DNA of 5,952 nucleotides from an uncultured Clostridia bacterium (GCA_934486495.1 CAKSPW010000097.1:1-5952), one strand, 5' to 3'; positions 1 through 5,847 are shown, counted from the stretch's first letter. Translations and numbers: made by a program. Notes: generated by a model from the letters alone, not told the origin.

Positions 1-1
1 C

Positions 2-58
2 GGTGATGTTGTTTGCAGCGTATGCGGAAAGAGATTGCTTTATAAAGAAACCCAATAA
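2..58 (+). CDS. 3' end of a gene for a protein with a C-terminal Cys-x2-Cys knuckle (partial)
   Basis: The frame starting at base 2 is open from the window edge to a TAA stop at 56-58 and gives 18 residues ending VCSVCGKRLLYKETQ. The Cys-x2-Cys-Gly-Lys pattern is the second half of a typical zinc ribbon, with the first Cys pair presumably upstream of the window. The next gene (180-461) ends with a very similar element (CPMCGAK), so this may be a paralogous zinc-ribbon protein or a larger protein with a ribbon at its C-terminus. Only the tail is visible, so function and full length cannot be given. The frame is supported by its knuckle motif and by the non-coding character of the sequence after the stop, not by length. 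Confidence 0.6.
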   Translation, partial: GDVVCSVCGKRLLYKETQ

Positions 59-99
59 AGCATTAGTACGGAAAAGGATTCGCTTTGCAAAATCCGATT

Positions 100-145
100 A
101 AATAAAGCACGGCAAGCAAATTTTGCACGCAAAGCCGGCTTATTT
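100..145 (+). other. imperfect hairpin between the first two genes
   Basis: Bases 100-113 can pair with 134-145 to give about 12 base pairs (AAATAA/TTATTT, GC/GC, CGGC/GCCG) with two single bulged A residues at 106 and 109. A small inner repeat, GCAAA (116-120) and TTTGC (122-126), lies in the loop. No run of T follows the stem, so this is a poor intrinsic terminator. It could be a weak terminator for the upstream gene or a processing or stability element in a shared transcript. No convincing -35/-10 pair was found in 59-179, which makes co-transcription of the flanking genes plausible. Confidence 0.3.
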
Positions 146-164
146 GTACGGATAACCATTACAC

Positions 165-170
165 AAGGAG
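165..170 (+). promoter_or_regulatory. ribosome binding site for the 93-residue zinc-ribbon gene
   Basis: AAGGAG lies 9 bases before the ATG at 180, which is ideal Shine-Dalgarno spacing and fixes that start codon. Confidence 0.85.
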
Positions 171-179
171 CTGATTGAA

Positions 180-461
180 ATGGCAAGATATGTGCCGACA
201 AGAAAAGAGGTGCTTGAGCATTTCGGATTTGGTACGGAAAATATGAAAAGAATTAAAATTTGTCCCGTTTGCATGAGTGCACAGGACGAAAAAAACGTAT
301 TTTGCGGTATTTGCCATGCGCTTTTGCCCAAAAAAACGGTGTTTGATTTTTACAGGGAATTACACAGCTGCTGTAAAAATTGCGGGAACGTACTCCCCAA
401 CGACGCTGAGTTCTGCCCTATGTGCGGAGCAAAACAAAACGAAGAAAGAGAGGCGATATAA
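180..461 (+). CDS. small double zinc-ribbon protein (93 aa)
   Basis: This is a small soluble protein with no signal peptide or membrane segment. It contains two zinc ribbons of identical spacing, C-x2-C-x10-C-x2-C: Cys28/31/42/45 and Cys65/68/79/82, with one extra Cys at 64. The ribbons are joined by a ~19-residue linker (LLPKKTVFDFYRE). This is the double zinc-ribbon (DZR-like) arrangement, which normally binds two structural Zn ions and serves protein-protein or nucleic-acid contacts. No catalytic domain is present. The N-terminal 27 residues (MARYVPTRKEVLEHFGF...) are polar and may form a short helix. The ATG has a strong ribosome binding site. The stop is only two bases before the start of the large secreted Cys-rich gene, so the two are almost certainly in one operon and translationally coupled. 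A role specific to that partner is inference; the sequence shows only the ribbons. Confidence 0.85.
   Translation: MARYVPTRKEVLEHFGFGTENMKRIKICPVCMSAQDEKNVFCGICHALLPKKTVFDFYRELHSCCKNCGNVLPNDAEFCPMCGAKQNEEREAI
448..453 (+). promoter_or_regulatory. ribosome binding site for the large secreted gene, inside the end of the upstream gene
   Basis: GAGAGG, containing the GAGG core, lies 10 bases before the ATG at 464 and overlaps the last codons of the 93-residue gene. It supports the start at 464 over the in-frame ATG at 422, which has no such site and would place a strongly basic 14-residue stretch before a good signal peptide. Confidence 0.7.
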
Positions 462-463
462 TA

Positions 464-529
464 ATGAAGAAATTTTTATCGTTATTCCTGGCGCTTATAA
501 TGCTGTTTATACCGCTTTCGGCGCTTGCA
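464..529 (+). other. signal peptide coding segment of the large Cys-rich protein
   Basis: Residues 1-22 begin MKKFLSLFLALIML and end with the SPase I-type site Ala-Leu-Ala before Asp23-Tyr-Ser. Basic n-region, Leu-rich h-region and AxA c-region are all present. No Cys follows the cleavage site, so a lipoprotein is excluded. The mature protein becomes cysteine-rich from Cys30 onward, so the whole array is exported. Confidence 0.88.
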
Positions 530-3500
530 GACTACTCCGACGGCTTTAACTGTGAGGACTGCGGTCACTATCACTGGGACAGCTATGCATGCGGAGTGTG
601 CGGACGGTGTTCTGATGACTGTACAAACAACGACTGTCATCTCAGAAATCACTGTTCAAGCTGCGGAGAATGTTTCATGGATATGGAAGAAAACAACTAC
701 TGTACCGAATGCGGAGAGTGCAGAGAATGTTATGACGAATCGTCACATTGTAAGTTCTGCGGCGAATGCGGTGCAGATGTTTGCGATTGCGGAATATGCG
801 CCGAATGTCTTGAATACAGCGGTGCGGTTTGTACCGAATGTAACAAGTGCTTAAACTGTGAGGGTAAATCATGGGAAAACATATGTCAGGCGTGCGGTAC
901 ATGTGATGACTGCGCACTTATATGCCCGTTCTGTCACAACACATGTACGGTATGCGCCGATGAGCTTCAATGTCAGGAATGCGGCGCGTGCGGAGTATGT
1001 GCACCTGATACGACTCTTTGCGATGACTGCGGACATTGTATACTTCACTTTGAAGAACCGCATTGCGAAGCCTGCCGCAGCTGTATTGACGAAATACACG
1101 ACTGCGGTTACTGTGTGGATTGTCTTTCATTCAGCGGCTATCTGTGCGACAGCTGCGGAGCCTGTACAAAGTGCGGCGACGGCGTTGACCCTGCCAAGTA
1201 CTGCCCCGAATGCGGAATTTGTAATGTGGAATACGGTGATTTGTGCGCCGACAGAAAGCATTGCGACCAGGATTATGACATACTGTGCGATGGCTGCGGT
1301 GCGTGTAACATCTGCTTTGAGGATATAATATGCGAAAACTGCAATGCATCGTGTAAGGAATGTTCCGAATTCTGTTCAATATGTACGCTTTGTGTTGAAT
1401 GTTGTCTGCAAAACAGTATTGATGAGGGCTGTTCACACGGAATTTGCGTTGAGGATTCGTTGTTTGACGACCCGACTCATCGCTGTTCGGAGTGTTTGGA
1501 CTGCTTTGAAGAAGACGAATTTTGCGAAGACTGCGGACTTTGCGGCGAATGCTGTCTGAGCGTGAGCATATCCGCCGGCTGCGAACACGGAATATGCGTT
1601 GAAAGCCCCGAATTTTCCGATACAAATCACATTTGTCAGGAATGCGGAGATTGTTTTGACAGTGACTATTTCTGCGAAGACTGCGATACTTGTCTTAACT
1701 GCTGTCTTACAAACAGTGAAAACGCCGGCTGTGAACACGGTGTATGTGCAAACAGCTCCGATTGGGACGATCATTTCTGTACGGAATGTGAAACGTGTAT
1801 AGAAGAAGAATGCCCTATTTGCGGCGGCTGTTCAAACTGCTGTCAAATAGCACGTGACGCCGAGAGCTGTACACACGAATGGACGTGTCCGTCAGATTCA
1901 TCGTGGGATGAGCATATGTGCAGCGGAAGCTGCGGCAGCTGTTATGAACCCGATGAAATGTGTACCGACTGCGGATATTGCATAGCTTGCTGCCGTGAGA
2001 ATACACTTTGTACCTGCGGAAATTATATTTGCGCTGAAAGCTCGGATTTTTCGGATCACTACTGCTATGTTCATAAAATGTGCTTTGTAAACTGTCCCCA
2101 CGGAACGCATACGCACACACCGAACGGAACATTTGAAAGCGATGCTGTTTCGCACTGGCAGACTTGCAGCGACTGCGGCAATAAAACGGCAATATCATCT
2201 CATGCGCCTACCGATTGGATAGTTGAAAGAACTCCGACACAGTCCCAAGACGGATTGCAGGTGAAAAAATGCTCGATTTGCTGGCGAGTACTCGAATCAA
2301 GATCTGTTAAATACGTAAACCTCTGCGCCGGAGGATTTCATATACCGAGCGGATGGGAATACGACGAAAACTCGCACTGGGCGCACTGCTCAATATGTCA
2401 GTGTCTTATCGACTGGACCTGGGAATCACACTCTGTAGATCCCGAAACAAAGACGTGCTCCGGATGCGACTATACAACAGTTGCAAAGCCGGTGATAGGC
2501 ACTGTCGGAGGCTTGCCGACAATAGATAACGGAAGTTACAGAAAAGCGCAAAAGGATTTTACGGTCAACGGTCAAAATAATCTGACAATTCCGTTTACGA
2601 TTGAACAGGGCGAGAATATAAAAATATCCCTGCTTGACCCGAAAACCTATAAACCGATCTTCATCGAAAGCCTGCCGAAAAAACCTACTGCCGAACAAAT
2701 AAAAATGTATAAAAGCACAAGACCTCTTGTAAGCGCACAAGGCGTAACGCTTCAGTTCAATAACAGCCTGTTCCGTCAGTATTTCAATGTCAAACTCGGA
2801 AAATGCGGTACATACGAATTTATTCTGCGTGCGTACAACGAAACGGAATGCCCGTCCGATGTACATATTAATGTCGTACGTCCGCACAAAATAAGCGATT
2901 GGCACACAAATACGGCACAGCACTGGAAAGTCTGCGAATACGACAACTGCCAAAATCCTGACGGCACATACGACAAGGGTACTCACGATTGGAGAAACGG
3001 TGACTCATGTGCGGTTTGCTCAATGATGCGCCCGACAAGAATAACATTTCAGCCGAGCGTTCTTAAGCCTACATACAGATACGGCCGTAACAACAAAGTA
3101 CCTATTTCTATAAAGGCAAGAGGTTTGAATCTTAAATATCAGTGGCATTATGCATATATGAGAGACGGGCAAATAAAGCTCGGAAGTGCCATAAAAGAAA
3201 ATACAACCGACACTACCACAATTTATTATGAAGGAACAACAACCGATACTCTCACTTTTGAGATGTACAGCGATATGTGCGGAGAAGTTATTTATGATGA
3301 ATACGAATTTACGTTTGTATGTGTCGTTACAGGTGACGGCGGAGTTGTCGAGTCAAAGCCTATACAGGTAATGCCTCAGCACGACACCTCAAGCTATTCA
3401 TACGATAACGCCATAACCGTTCTTAACAAAGACCCGAGTATGCACGCTGTTTTCTGCAAAAACTGTAACACGCACTTTTTCAATAAACCGCATACTCCCG

Positions 3501-4630
3501 GATATTGGAAAACGTCAAAAGAGCCGACAGTCGATGCCGAAGGCGTACAGACGTTCTACTGCGCCGACTGCGGACTGACAAATCAAACCAAACCTATCCC
3601 GAAGCTTGCCGCACCGCATGAGCATGACTTTTCGGTTGTTGCACATGACCTTGAGGCGCACTGGAAGATTTGCTCGGACGAAAAGTGCAAGCTTGCCGAC
3701 GGAAATTATGAGAAGCATATTTACAGCGATTGGTCCGTGGTTCAGGCACCGACATCAAGTGCAAGAGGACTTAGAAAAAGAATTTGCAGCGTGGAGGGCT
3801 GCTGGTGCGAACAGACAGCACCCATCGCACCGCTTGCCCATATCTGCTCGTTTGAAAACAGCTCGTACACTAATGATGATAAAAACCACTGGATTAAATG
3901 CGAAAACGCCGACTGCTCAAAAACAACACGTCTTGCACCGCACCGCTTTGAGTCGATTAACATAGTCAGAAAGCCGACAACAACAGAAGAAGGCTACGGT
4001 TATCACAACTGCTCGGTATGTATGTTCAGCGAATATATTACACTGCCGAAAATCCCCGAAAAGCCTGTTATGAGATTATACAGTGCGGAAAGCGGCGAAA
4101 CAAGAATTCATGCGGCAAACGGAGGAATGCCGGCGTCGGTTATGATTGCAAGCTACAAAGGCGGCCGTCTTGTTGATGTTAAAAGGCGAACAATCGGCTC
4201 AATCAACCCGATGTTTGACGCACCGCTTGACGACTTCGGTGTTGTAAAGGACGGTGCGGATGAGGTACGTGTATTTATGCTCAGCAGTTATAAAACGCTT
4301 ATTCCGACCATGCCTGCGGTTGTGCAAAAGATTCTGCCTTCTCCGACCCAAAAATCGCTTAAGCTTTACAGCGAAAACGGTGTTAATAAGATTTACGCAT
4401 CGGGCGGCGGAGAAACTGCACACGTTTATATCGGAAGCTATAAAAACAAAAAGCTTATCGACCTGAAGGAAGAACGCTTAACAACCGAAAAACCCGCTCT
4501 TGACGCGGCTGTAAGCGAGCTTGGTCTTAACGTTTCGGATGCGGAATACATAAAAGCGTATATATTCAAAAATCCGACCGATATTGTGCCTATGCTTCCC
4601 TTTGAAAAGCTTAATTTAAAGGCTGAGTAA
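464..4630 (+). CDS. very large secreted cysteine-array and zinc-knuckle repeat protein (1388 aa), function unknown
   Basis: I do not recognise a named family for the whole protein. Residues 1-22 are a signal peptide: two Lys, a hydrophobic core, and a cleavage site ALA|D. There is no lipobox Cys, so the mature protein should be released outside the membrane. Residues about 30-547 hold about 114 Cys by my count, roughly one in five, almost all as C-x2-C pairs or C-x2-C-x2-C-x2-C strings separated by Asp/Glu-rich linkers. They form two ~104-residue units (95-199, 200-302) and five ~50-residue units (303-547). Residues 564-1198 hold six HW-x2-C-x2/4-C modules interrupted by a beta-type segment (about 675-808) and an Ig-like segment (about 857-974, with YQWHY and FTFVCVVTG). 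Residues 1200-1388 are two tandem ~90-residue domains. No LPXTG motif, C-terminal membrane helix, SLH or LysM motif is visible, so surface attachment is unexplained. The even Cys number per 50-residue unit allows either disulfides or metal clusters. The gene sits two bases behind the cytosolic zinc-ribbon gene. A surface stalk, an adhesin, or a metal-binding role are all possible. Confidence 0.9.
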   Translation: MKKFLSLFLALIMLFIPLSALADYSDGFNCEDCGHYHWDSYACGVCGRCSDDCTNNDCHLRNHCSSCGECFMDMEENNYCTECGECRECYDESSHCKFCGECGADVCDCGICAECLEYSGAVCTECNKCLNCEGKSWENICQACGTCDDCALICPFCHNTCTVCADELQCQECGACGVCAPDTTLCDDCGHCILHFEEPHCEACRSCIDEIHDCGYCVDCLSFSGYLCDSCGACTKCGDGVDPAKYCPECGICNVEYGDLCADRKHCDQDYDILCDGCGACNICFEDIICENCNASCKECSEFCSICTLCVECCLQNSIDEGCSHGICVEDSLFDDPTHRCSECLDCFEEDEFCEDCGLCGECCLSVSISAGCEHGICVESPEFSDTNHICQECGDCFDSDYFCEDCDTCLNCCLTNSENAGCEHGVCANSSDWDDHFCTECETCIEEECPICGGCSNCCQIARDAESCTHEWTCPSDSSWDEHMCSGSCGSCYEPDEMCTDCGYCIACCRENTLCTCGNYICAESSDFSDHYCYVHKMCFVNCPHGTHTHTPNGTFESDAVSHWQTCSDCGNKTAISSHAPTDWIVERTPTQSQDGLQVKKCSICWRVLESRSVKYVNLCAGGFHIPSGWEYDENSHWAHCSICQCLIDWTWESHSVDPETKTCSGCDYTTVAKPVIGTVGGLPTIDNGSYRKAQKDFTVNGQNNLTIPFTIEQGENIKISLLDPKTYKPIFIESLPKKPTAEQIKMYKSTRPLVSAQGVTLQFNNSLFRQYFNVKLGKCGTYEFILRAYNETECPSDVHINVVRPHKISDWHTNTAQHWKVCEYDNCQNPDGTYDKGTHDWRNGDSCAVCSMMRPTRITFQPSVLKPTYRYGRNNKVPISIKARGLNLKYQWHYAYMRDGQIKLGSAIKENTTDTTTIYYEGTTTDTLTFEMYSDMCGEVIYDEYEFTFVCVVTGDGGVVESKPIQVMPQHDTSSYSYDNAITVLNKDPSMHAVFCKNCNTHFFNKPHTPGYWKTSKEPTVDAEGVQTFYCADCGLTNQTKPIPKLAAPHEHDFSVVAHDLEAHWKICSDEKCKLADGNYEKHIYSDWSVVQAPTSSARGLRKRICSVEGCWCEQTAPIAPLAHICSFENSSYTNDDKNHWIKCENADCSKTTRLAPHRFESINIVRKPTTTEEGYGYHNCSVCMFSEYITLPKIPEKPVMRLYSAESGETRIHAANGGMPASVMIASYKGGRLVDVKRRTIGSINPMFDAPLDDFGVVKDGADEVRVFMLSSYKTLIPTMPAVVQKILPSPTQKSLKLYSENGVNKIYASGGGETAHVYIGSYKNKKLIDLKEERLTTEKPALDAAVSELGLNVSDAEYIKAYIFKNPTDIVPMLPFEKLNLKAE
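746..1369 (+). repeat. two tandem ~104-residue cysteine-rich units (A and B)
   Basis: Unit A (746-1060, residues 95-199) and unit B (1061-1369, residues 200-302) align along their length. Both begin HC-x2-C-x2-C, then have DCG-x-C-x-(E/D)-CL-x-(Y/F)-SG-x2-C-x2-C-x2-C-x2-C-x-G (ending CLNCEG in A, CTKCGDG in B). Both then have an acidic linker, two more Cys clusters and a CGAC-x2-C string (CGACGVC in A, CGACNIC in B). Cys positions and the SG turn are kept while the linkers vary, as expected for old duplications under structural constraint. The preceding 72 residues (23-94) look like a degenerate half unit, with HCSSCGEC and YCTECGEC. Confidence 0.75.
1370..2104 (+). repeat. five tandem ~50-residue ten-cysteine units (R1-R5)
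   Basis: The units start at bases 1370, 1520, 1670, 1811 and 1958. R1-R3 share the pattern C-x2-C-x2-C-x2-CC-x8-C-x4-C-x10/12-C-x2-C-x2-C. They also share the landmarks GCEHGIC (GCSHGIC in R1, GCEHGVC in R3) and a D/S-rich acidic loop with an aromatic. R1 and R2 are identical at about 29 of 50 positions by eye. R4 keeps all ten Cys but has THEWTC in place of the GCEHGIC block. R5 is the most diverged, with 11 Cys and a shortened central gap. The graded decay from R1 to R5 suggests stepwise duplication. Ten Cys per unit fits either five disulfides or metal sites made from C-x2-C pairs. Confidence 0.85.
2150..2482 (+). repeat. His-Trp/Cys-x2-Cys modules 1 and 2 of the large protein
   Basis: Module 1 (His564 onward) reads HWQTCSDCG, then H-x4-W-x5-PT-x4-G-x5-C-x2-C ending in KKCSICW. 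Module 2 (His638 onward) reads HWAHCSICQC and then a shortened half with a His and TCSGC. The pattern gives each module two Cys pairs plus conserved His and Trp, consistent with a small zinc-stabilised fold. From memory, similar H...W...C-x2-C repeats are common in large surface proteins of gut Clostridia. The exact domain name is not something I can give. Confidence 0.7.
2918..3031 (+). repeat. shortened His-Trp/Cys module 3 of the large protein
   Basis: HWKVC-x4-C (His820) is followed by THDW and CAVC, a compact version of the same module lacking the PT-x4-G segment. It sits between the beta-type segment (residues about 675-808) and the Ig-like segment (about 857-974), acting as a linker domain. 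Confidence 0.6.
3032..3385 (+). other. Ig-like segment of the large protein
   Basis: Residues about 857-974 contain the landmarks LKYQWHY near the start, a Thr-rich stretch ending TTTDTLTF, and YEFTFVCVVTGDGGVVES near the end. The W and late C-x-V-T-G pattern is that of bacterial Ig-like domains of extracellular proteins. It has no knuckle cysteines, which sets it apart from its neighbours. A structural spacer or binding role is inferred. Confidence 0.5.
3440..4060 (+). repeat. His-Trp/Cys modules 4-6 of the large protein
   Basis: The modules begin at His994 (MHAVFCKNC), His1066 (HWKICSDEKC) and His1142 (HWIKCENADC). Each is followed by H-x4-(W/I)-x5-PT-x4-G-x5-C with exactly the same spacing as module 1. 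The second Cys pair is C-x2-C in modules 4 and 6 and C-x4-C in module 5. Module 4 has lost the Trp after the first His. Such invariant spacing over divergent sequence marks a real domain family repeated within the protein. Confidence 0.75.
4061..4627 (+). repeat. C-terminal tandem pair of ~90-residue domains
   Basis: Unit 1 (residues 1200-1295) and unit 2 (1296-1388) both begin LYS and share A-x-GG, then SYK-x3-L-x-D-x-K (SYKGGRLVDVK and SYKNKKLIDLK), a Pro and Asp-Ala pair, and a final strand ending near PTMP or PMLP. They contain no Cys. I recall similar terminal modules on secreted Clostridia proteins, where they are thought to be beta-sandwich appendages; that is memory, not shown here. 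They are the best candidate for contact with the cell surface, since no covalent anchor is visible. Confidence 0.7.
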
Positions 4631-4635
4631 AATCC

Positions 4636-4652
4636 GCAAAAACAGTTTTTGC
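4636..4652 (+). terminator. possible weak terminator hairpin after the large gene
   Basis: GCAAAAAC (4636-4643) and GTTTTTGC (4645-4652) form a perfect inverted repeat 5 bases after the stop codon. The stem is A/T-rich with almost no loop, and no T run follows (the next bases are AGCTAAAAAATATT), so termination would be weak. The position right after the stop supports a 3' end role. A bidirectional or mRNA-stabilising function is equally possible. Confidence 0.35.
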
Positions 4653-4670
4653 AGCTAAAAAATATTATTC

Positions 4671-4699
4671 TTGCAATTTAAATGCTTTTGTGGTATAAT
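4671..4699 (+). promoter_or_regulatory. sigma-A type promoter with extended -10
   Basis: The -35 is TTGCAA (4671-4676) and the -10 is TATAAT (4694-4699), with 17 bases between them. The -10 is preceded by TG-N (4691-4693), an extended -10. This is close to consensus and would start transcription near 4706, giving the following zinc-ribbon membrane gene its own leader of about 60 bases. It implies that the 4768 gene can be expressed independently of the large gene. Confidence 0.85.
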
Positions 4700-4709
4700 A
4701 AGGATAACA

Positions 4710-4746
4710 TATATTCCTGCCGTCAAACTGCGGCGGCAGGAATATA
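4710..4746 (+). promoter_or_regulatory. strong leader hairpin just after the predicted transcription start
   Basis: TATATTCCTGCCG (4710-4722) and its exact reverse complement (4734-4746) flank an 11-base loop, giving a 13-bp perfect stem. It begins about 4 bases after the predicted transcription start and ends 7 bases before the ribosome binding site. No T run follows, so it is not an intrinsic terminator. It may be a 5' stabilising stem-loop of the mRNA or a palindromic operator for a repressor; the sequence does not decide between them. Confidence 0.6.
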
Positions 4747-4753
4747 AAATAAA

Positions 4754-4758
4754 AGGAA
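4754..4758 (+). promoter_or_regulatory. ribosome binding site choosing ATG 4768
   Basis: AGGAA lies 9 bases before the ATG at 4768. The in-frame GTG at 4759 directly abuts this site and so cannot use it; ATG 4768 is the preferred start. Confidence 0.75.
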
Positions 4759-4767
4759 GTGAAATTA

Positions 4768-5847
4768 ATGGACACAATTCAAGACTACAAATGCCCATGC
4801 TGCGGTGCTTCGCTGATTTTCAAAAATGAAGCTCTCCACTGCGATTCATGCGGAAACGATTTCGATTTGGATGGCTTACGGCAAATTAATGAAGCCGACT
4901 CACAGTTAAAGGGCGAGTCAAAATACGATTGGGAGCATTACGAGCCGAGAACATACGAAAGCGATGACAATATTGAGCTTGCCTCCTACACCTGCCCGTC
5001 ATGCGGTGCGGAAATAACGGGTGATGAAACAATGGGCTCGACCGTATGCCCATACTGCGGCAGTGCCGCCGTTGTAAAGGGACAATTTGACGGCGCTCTC
5101 CGTCCCGACTACATAATTCCGTTTAAAACCGATAAAAAAGCCGCCGTTTCTGCATTTGAAAACGATTTTAAAAATGCACCGTTTTTGCCGGACGCATTTA
5201 AGGTTAAGAAAAAAATAGAGGAAATGGCAGGCGTTTACGTTCCGTTTTGGATGTTCGACTGCGACTGTAATGCGGCTATAACATACTCTGCCAGCAAAAT
5301 TATGACGTGGAGCGATTCGGAATACAATTATACGAAAACCGACCATTACAAAATTTTCAGAAGCGGAAGCGTCGGATTTGCAAATATCCCCGTTGACGGC
5401 TCGAAAAAAGCTGACGATGCATATATGGAAGCGGTAGAGCCGTTTGATTACAATGCAGCAGTTGATTTCAGCGGTGCGTATCTTTCGGGATATTTGGCGG
5501 ATAAATACGACGTTTCGGCAGAGGACAGCATAGAACGTGCAAACGAGCGTGTTAAAAATTCGACTGTTTCGGTGTTTAGGGATACCATAAGCGGATATGC
5601 AAGCGTAACCCCCGACAATACAACAATAAACTTCTCGGGCGGTAAAATAAGATATTCCCTCCTCCCTGTCTGGATGCTCAACATCAAGTACATGAACAAA
5701 ATATATAAATTCGCTATCAACGGTCAAACGGGCAAGGTTGTCGGCGAATATCCGGTTGACAAGGGTAAAAAGTGGCGGTATTTTGCAAAGGTAGCCGGAA
5801 TTTCATATATTGCGGCAATAATAATTGCATATTTTTTGCTGCAATAG
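4768..5847 (+). CDS. zinc-ribbon (TFIIB-type) protein with C-terminal membrane helix (359 aa)
   Basis: Two zinc ribbons lie at the N-terminus: Cys9/Cys12 with Cys25/Cys28 (KCPCCG ... HCDSCG), and Cys76/79 with Cys94/97 (CPSCG ... CPYCG). A long domain follows with landmarks YVPFWMFD (near residue 157), LLPVWMLN (near 298) and FAINGQTGKVVGEYPVDKG, then one hydrophobic segment at 342-358. These landmarks match a widespread Firmicutes family usually annotated as TFIIB-type zinc ribbon-containing protein; its biochemical role is unknown to me, and despite the name there is no evidence of a transcription role. No signal peptide is present, so the ribbons should be cytosolic and the tail in the membrane. 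It has its own promoter and hairpin leader. The stop overlaps the ribosome binding site of the next, exported gene, so the two are co-translated. Length and motifs look intact. Confidence 0.85.
   Translation: MDTIQDYKCPCCGASLIFKNEALHCDSCGNDFDLDGLRQINEADSQLKGESKYDWEHYEPRTYESDDNIELASYTCPSCGAEITGDETMGSTVCPYCGSAAVVKGQFDGALRPDYIIPFKTDKKAAVSAFENDFKNAPFLPDAFKVKKKIEEMAGVYVPFWMFDCDCNAAITYSASKIMTWSDSEYNYTKTDHYKIFRSGSVGFANIPVDGSKKADDAYMEAVEPFDYNAAVDFSGAYLSGYLADKYDVSAEDSIERANERVKNSTVSVFRDTISGYASVTPDNTTINFSGGKIRYSLLPVWMLNIKYMNKIYKFAINGQTGKVVGEYPVDKGKKWRYFAKVAGISYIAAIIIAYFLLQ

Noticed and set aside
422..463. Start of the large gene at ATG 422
   Set aside because: It has no ribosome binding site, would overlap the upstream gene by 40 bases, and would put a basic 14-residue tail before a complete signal peptide. 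ATG 464 has both a site and the right N-terminus.
551..2104. Ferredoxin-type 4Fe-4S clusters in the Cys array
   Set aside because: The strings are C-x2-C-x2-C-x2-C, not the C-x2-C-x2-C-x3-C-P pattern of bacterial ferredoxins, and the segment follows a Sec signal peptide, which makes cytosolic Fe-S assembly unlikely.
551..2104. Metallothionein
   Set aside because: Metallothioneins are short and cytosolic with C-x-C motifs and few aromatics. This array is long, exported and based on C-x2-C.
746..2104. CRISPR array or DNA-level direct repeats
   Set aside because: Repetition is visible at the protein level only; the DNA of the units has diverged, with no identical 25-40 base repeats separated by unique spacers.
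525..2198. Overlapping open frames on both strands within the Cys array
   Set aside because: They lack ribosome binding sites and signal-peptide or domain features. They are open because repeated TGC/TGT codons and acidic codons leave few stops in the other frames.
4710..4746. Intrinsic terminator
   Set aside because: The stem is strong but is followed by A-rich sequence, not a T run, on the + strand. It sits after a promoter and before a ribosome binding site.
4759..4767. GTG 4759 as the start of the zinc-ribbon membrane gene
   Set aside because: It directly abuts the AGGAA ribosome binding site, leaving no spacer. ATG 4768 has 9-base spacing.
4999..5727. 242-residue open frame on the - strand inside the zinc-ribbon membrane gene
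   Set aside because: The + strand product has clear family landmarks and a good ribosome binding site. The reverse translation shows no recognisable domain and a composition rich in Cys, Arg and Phe typical of antisense shadows.
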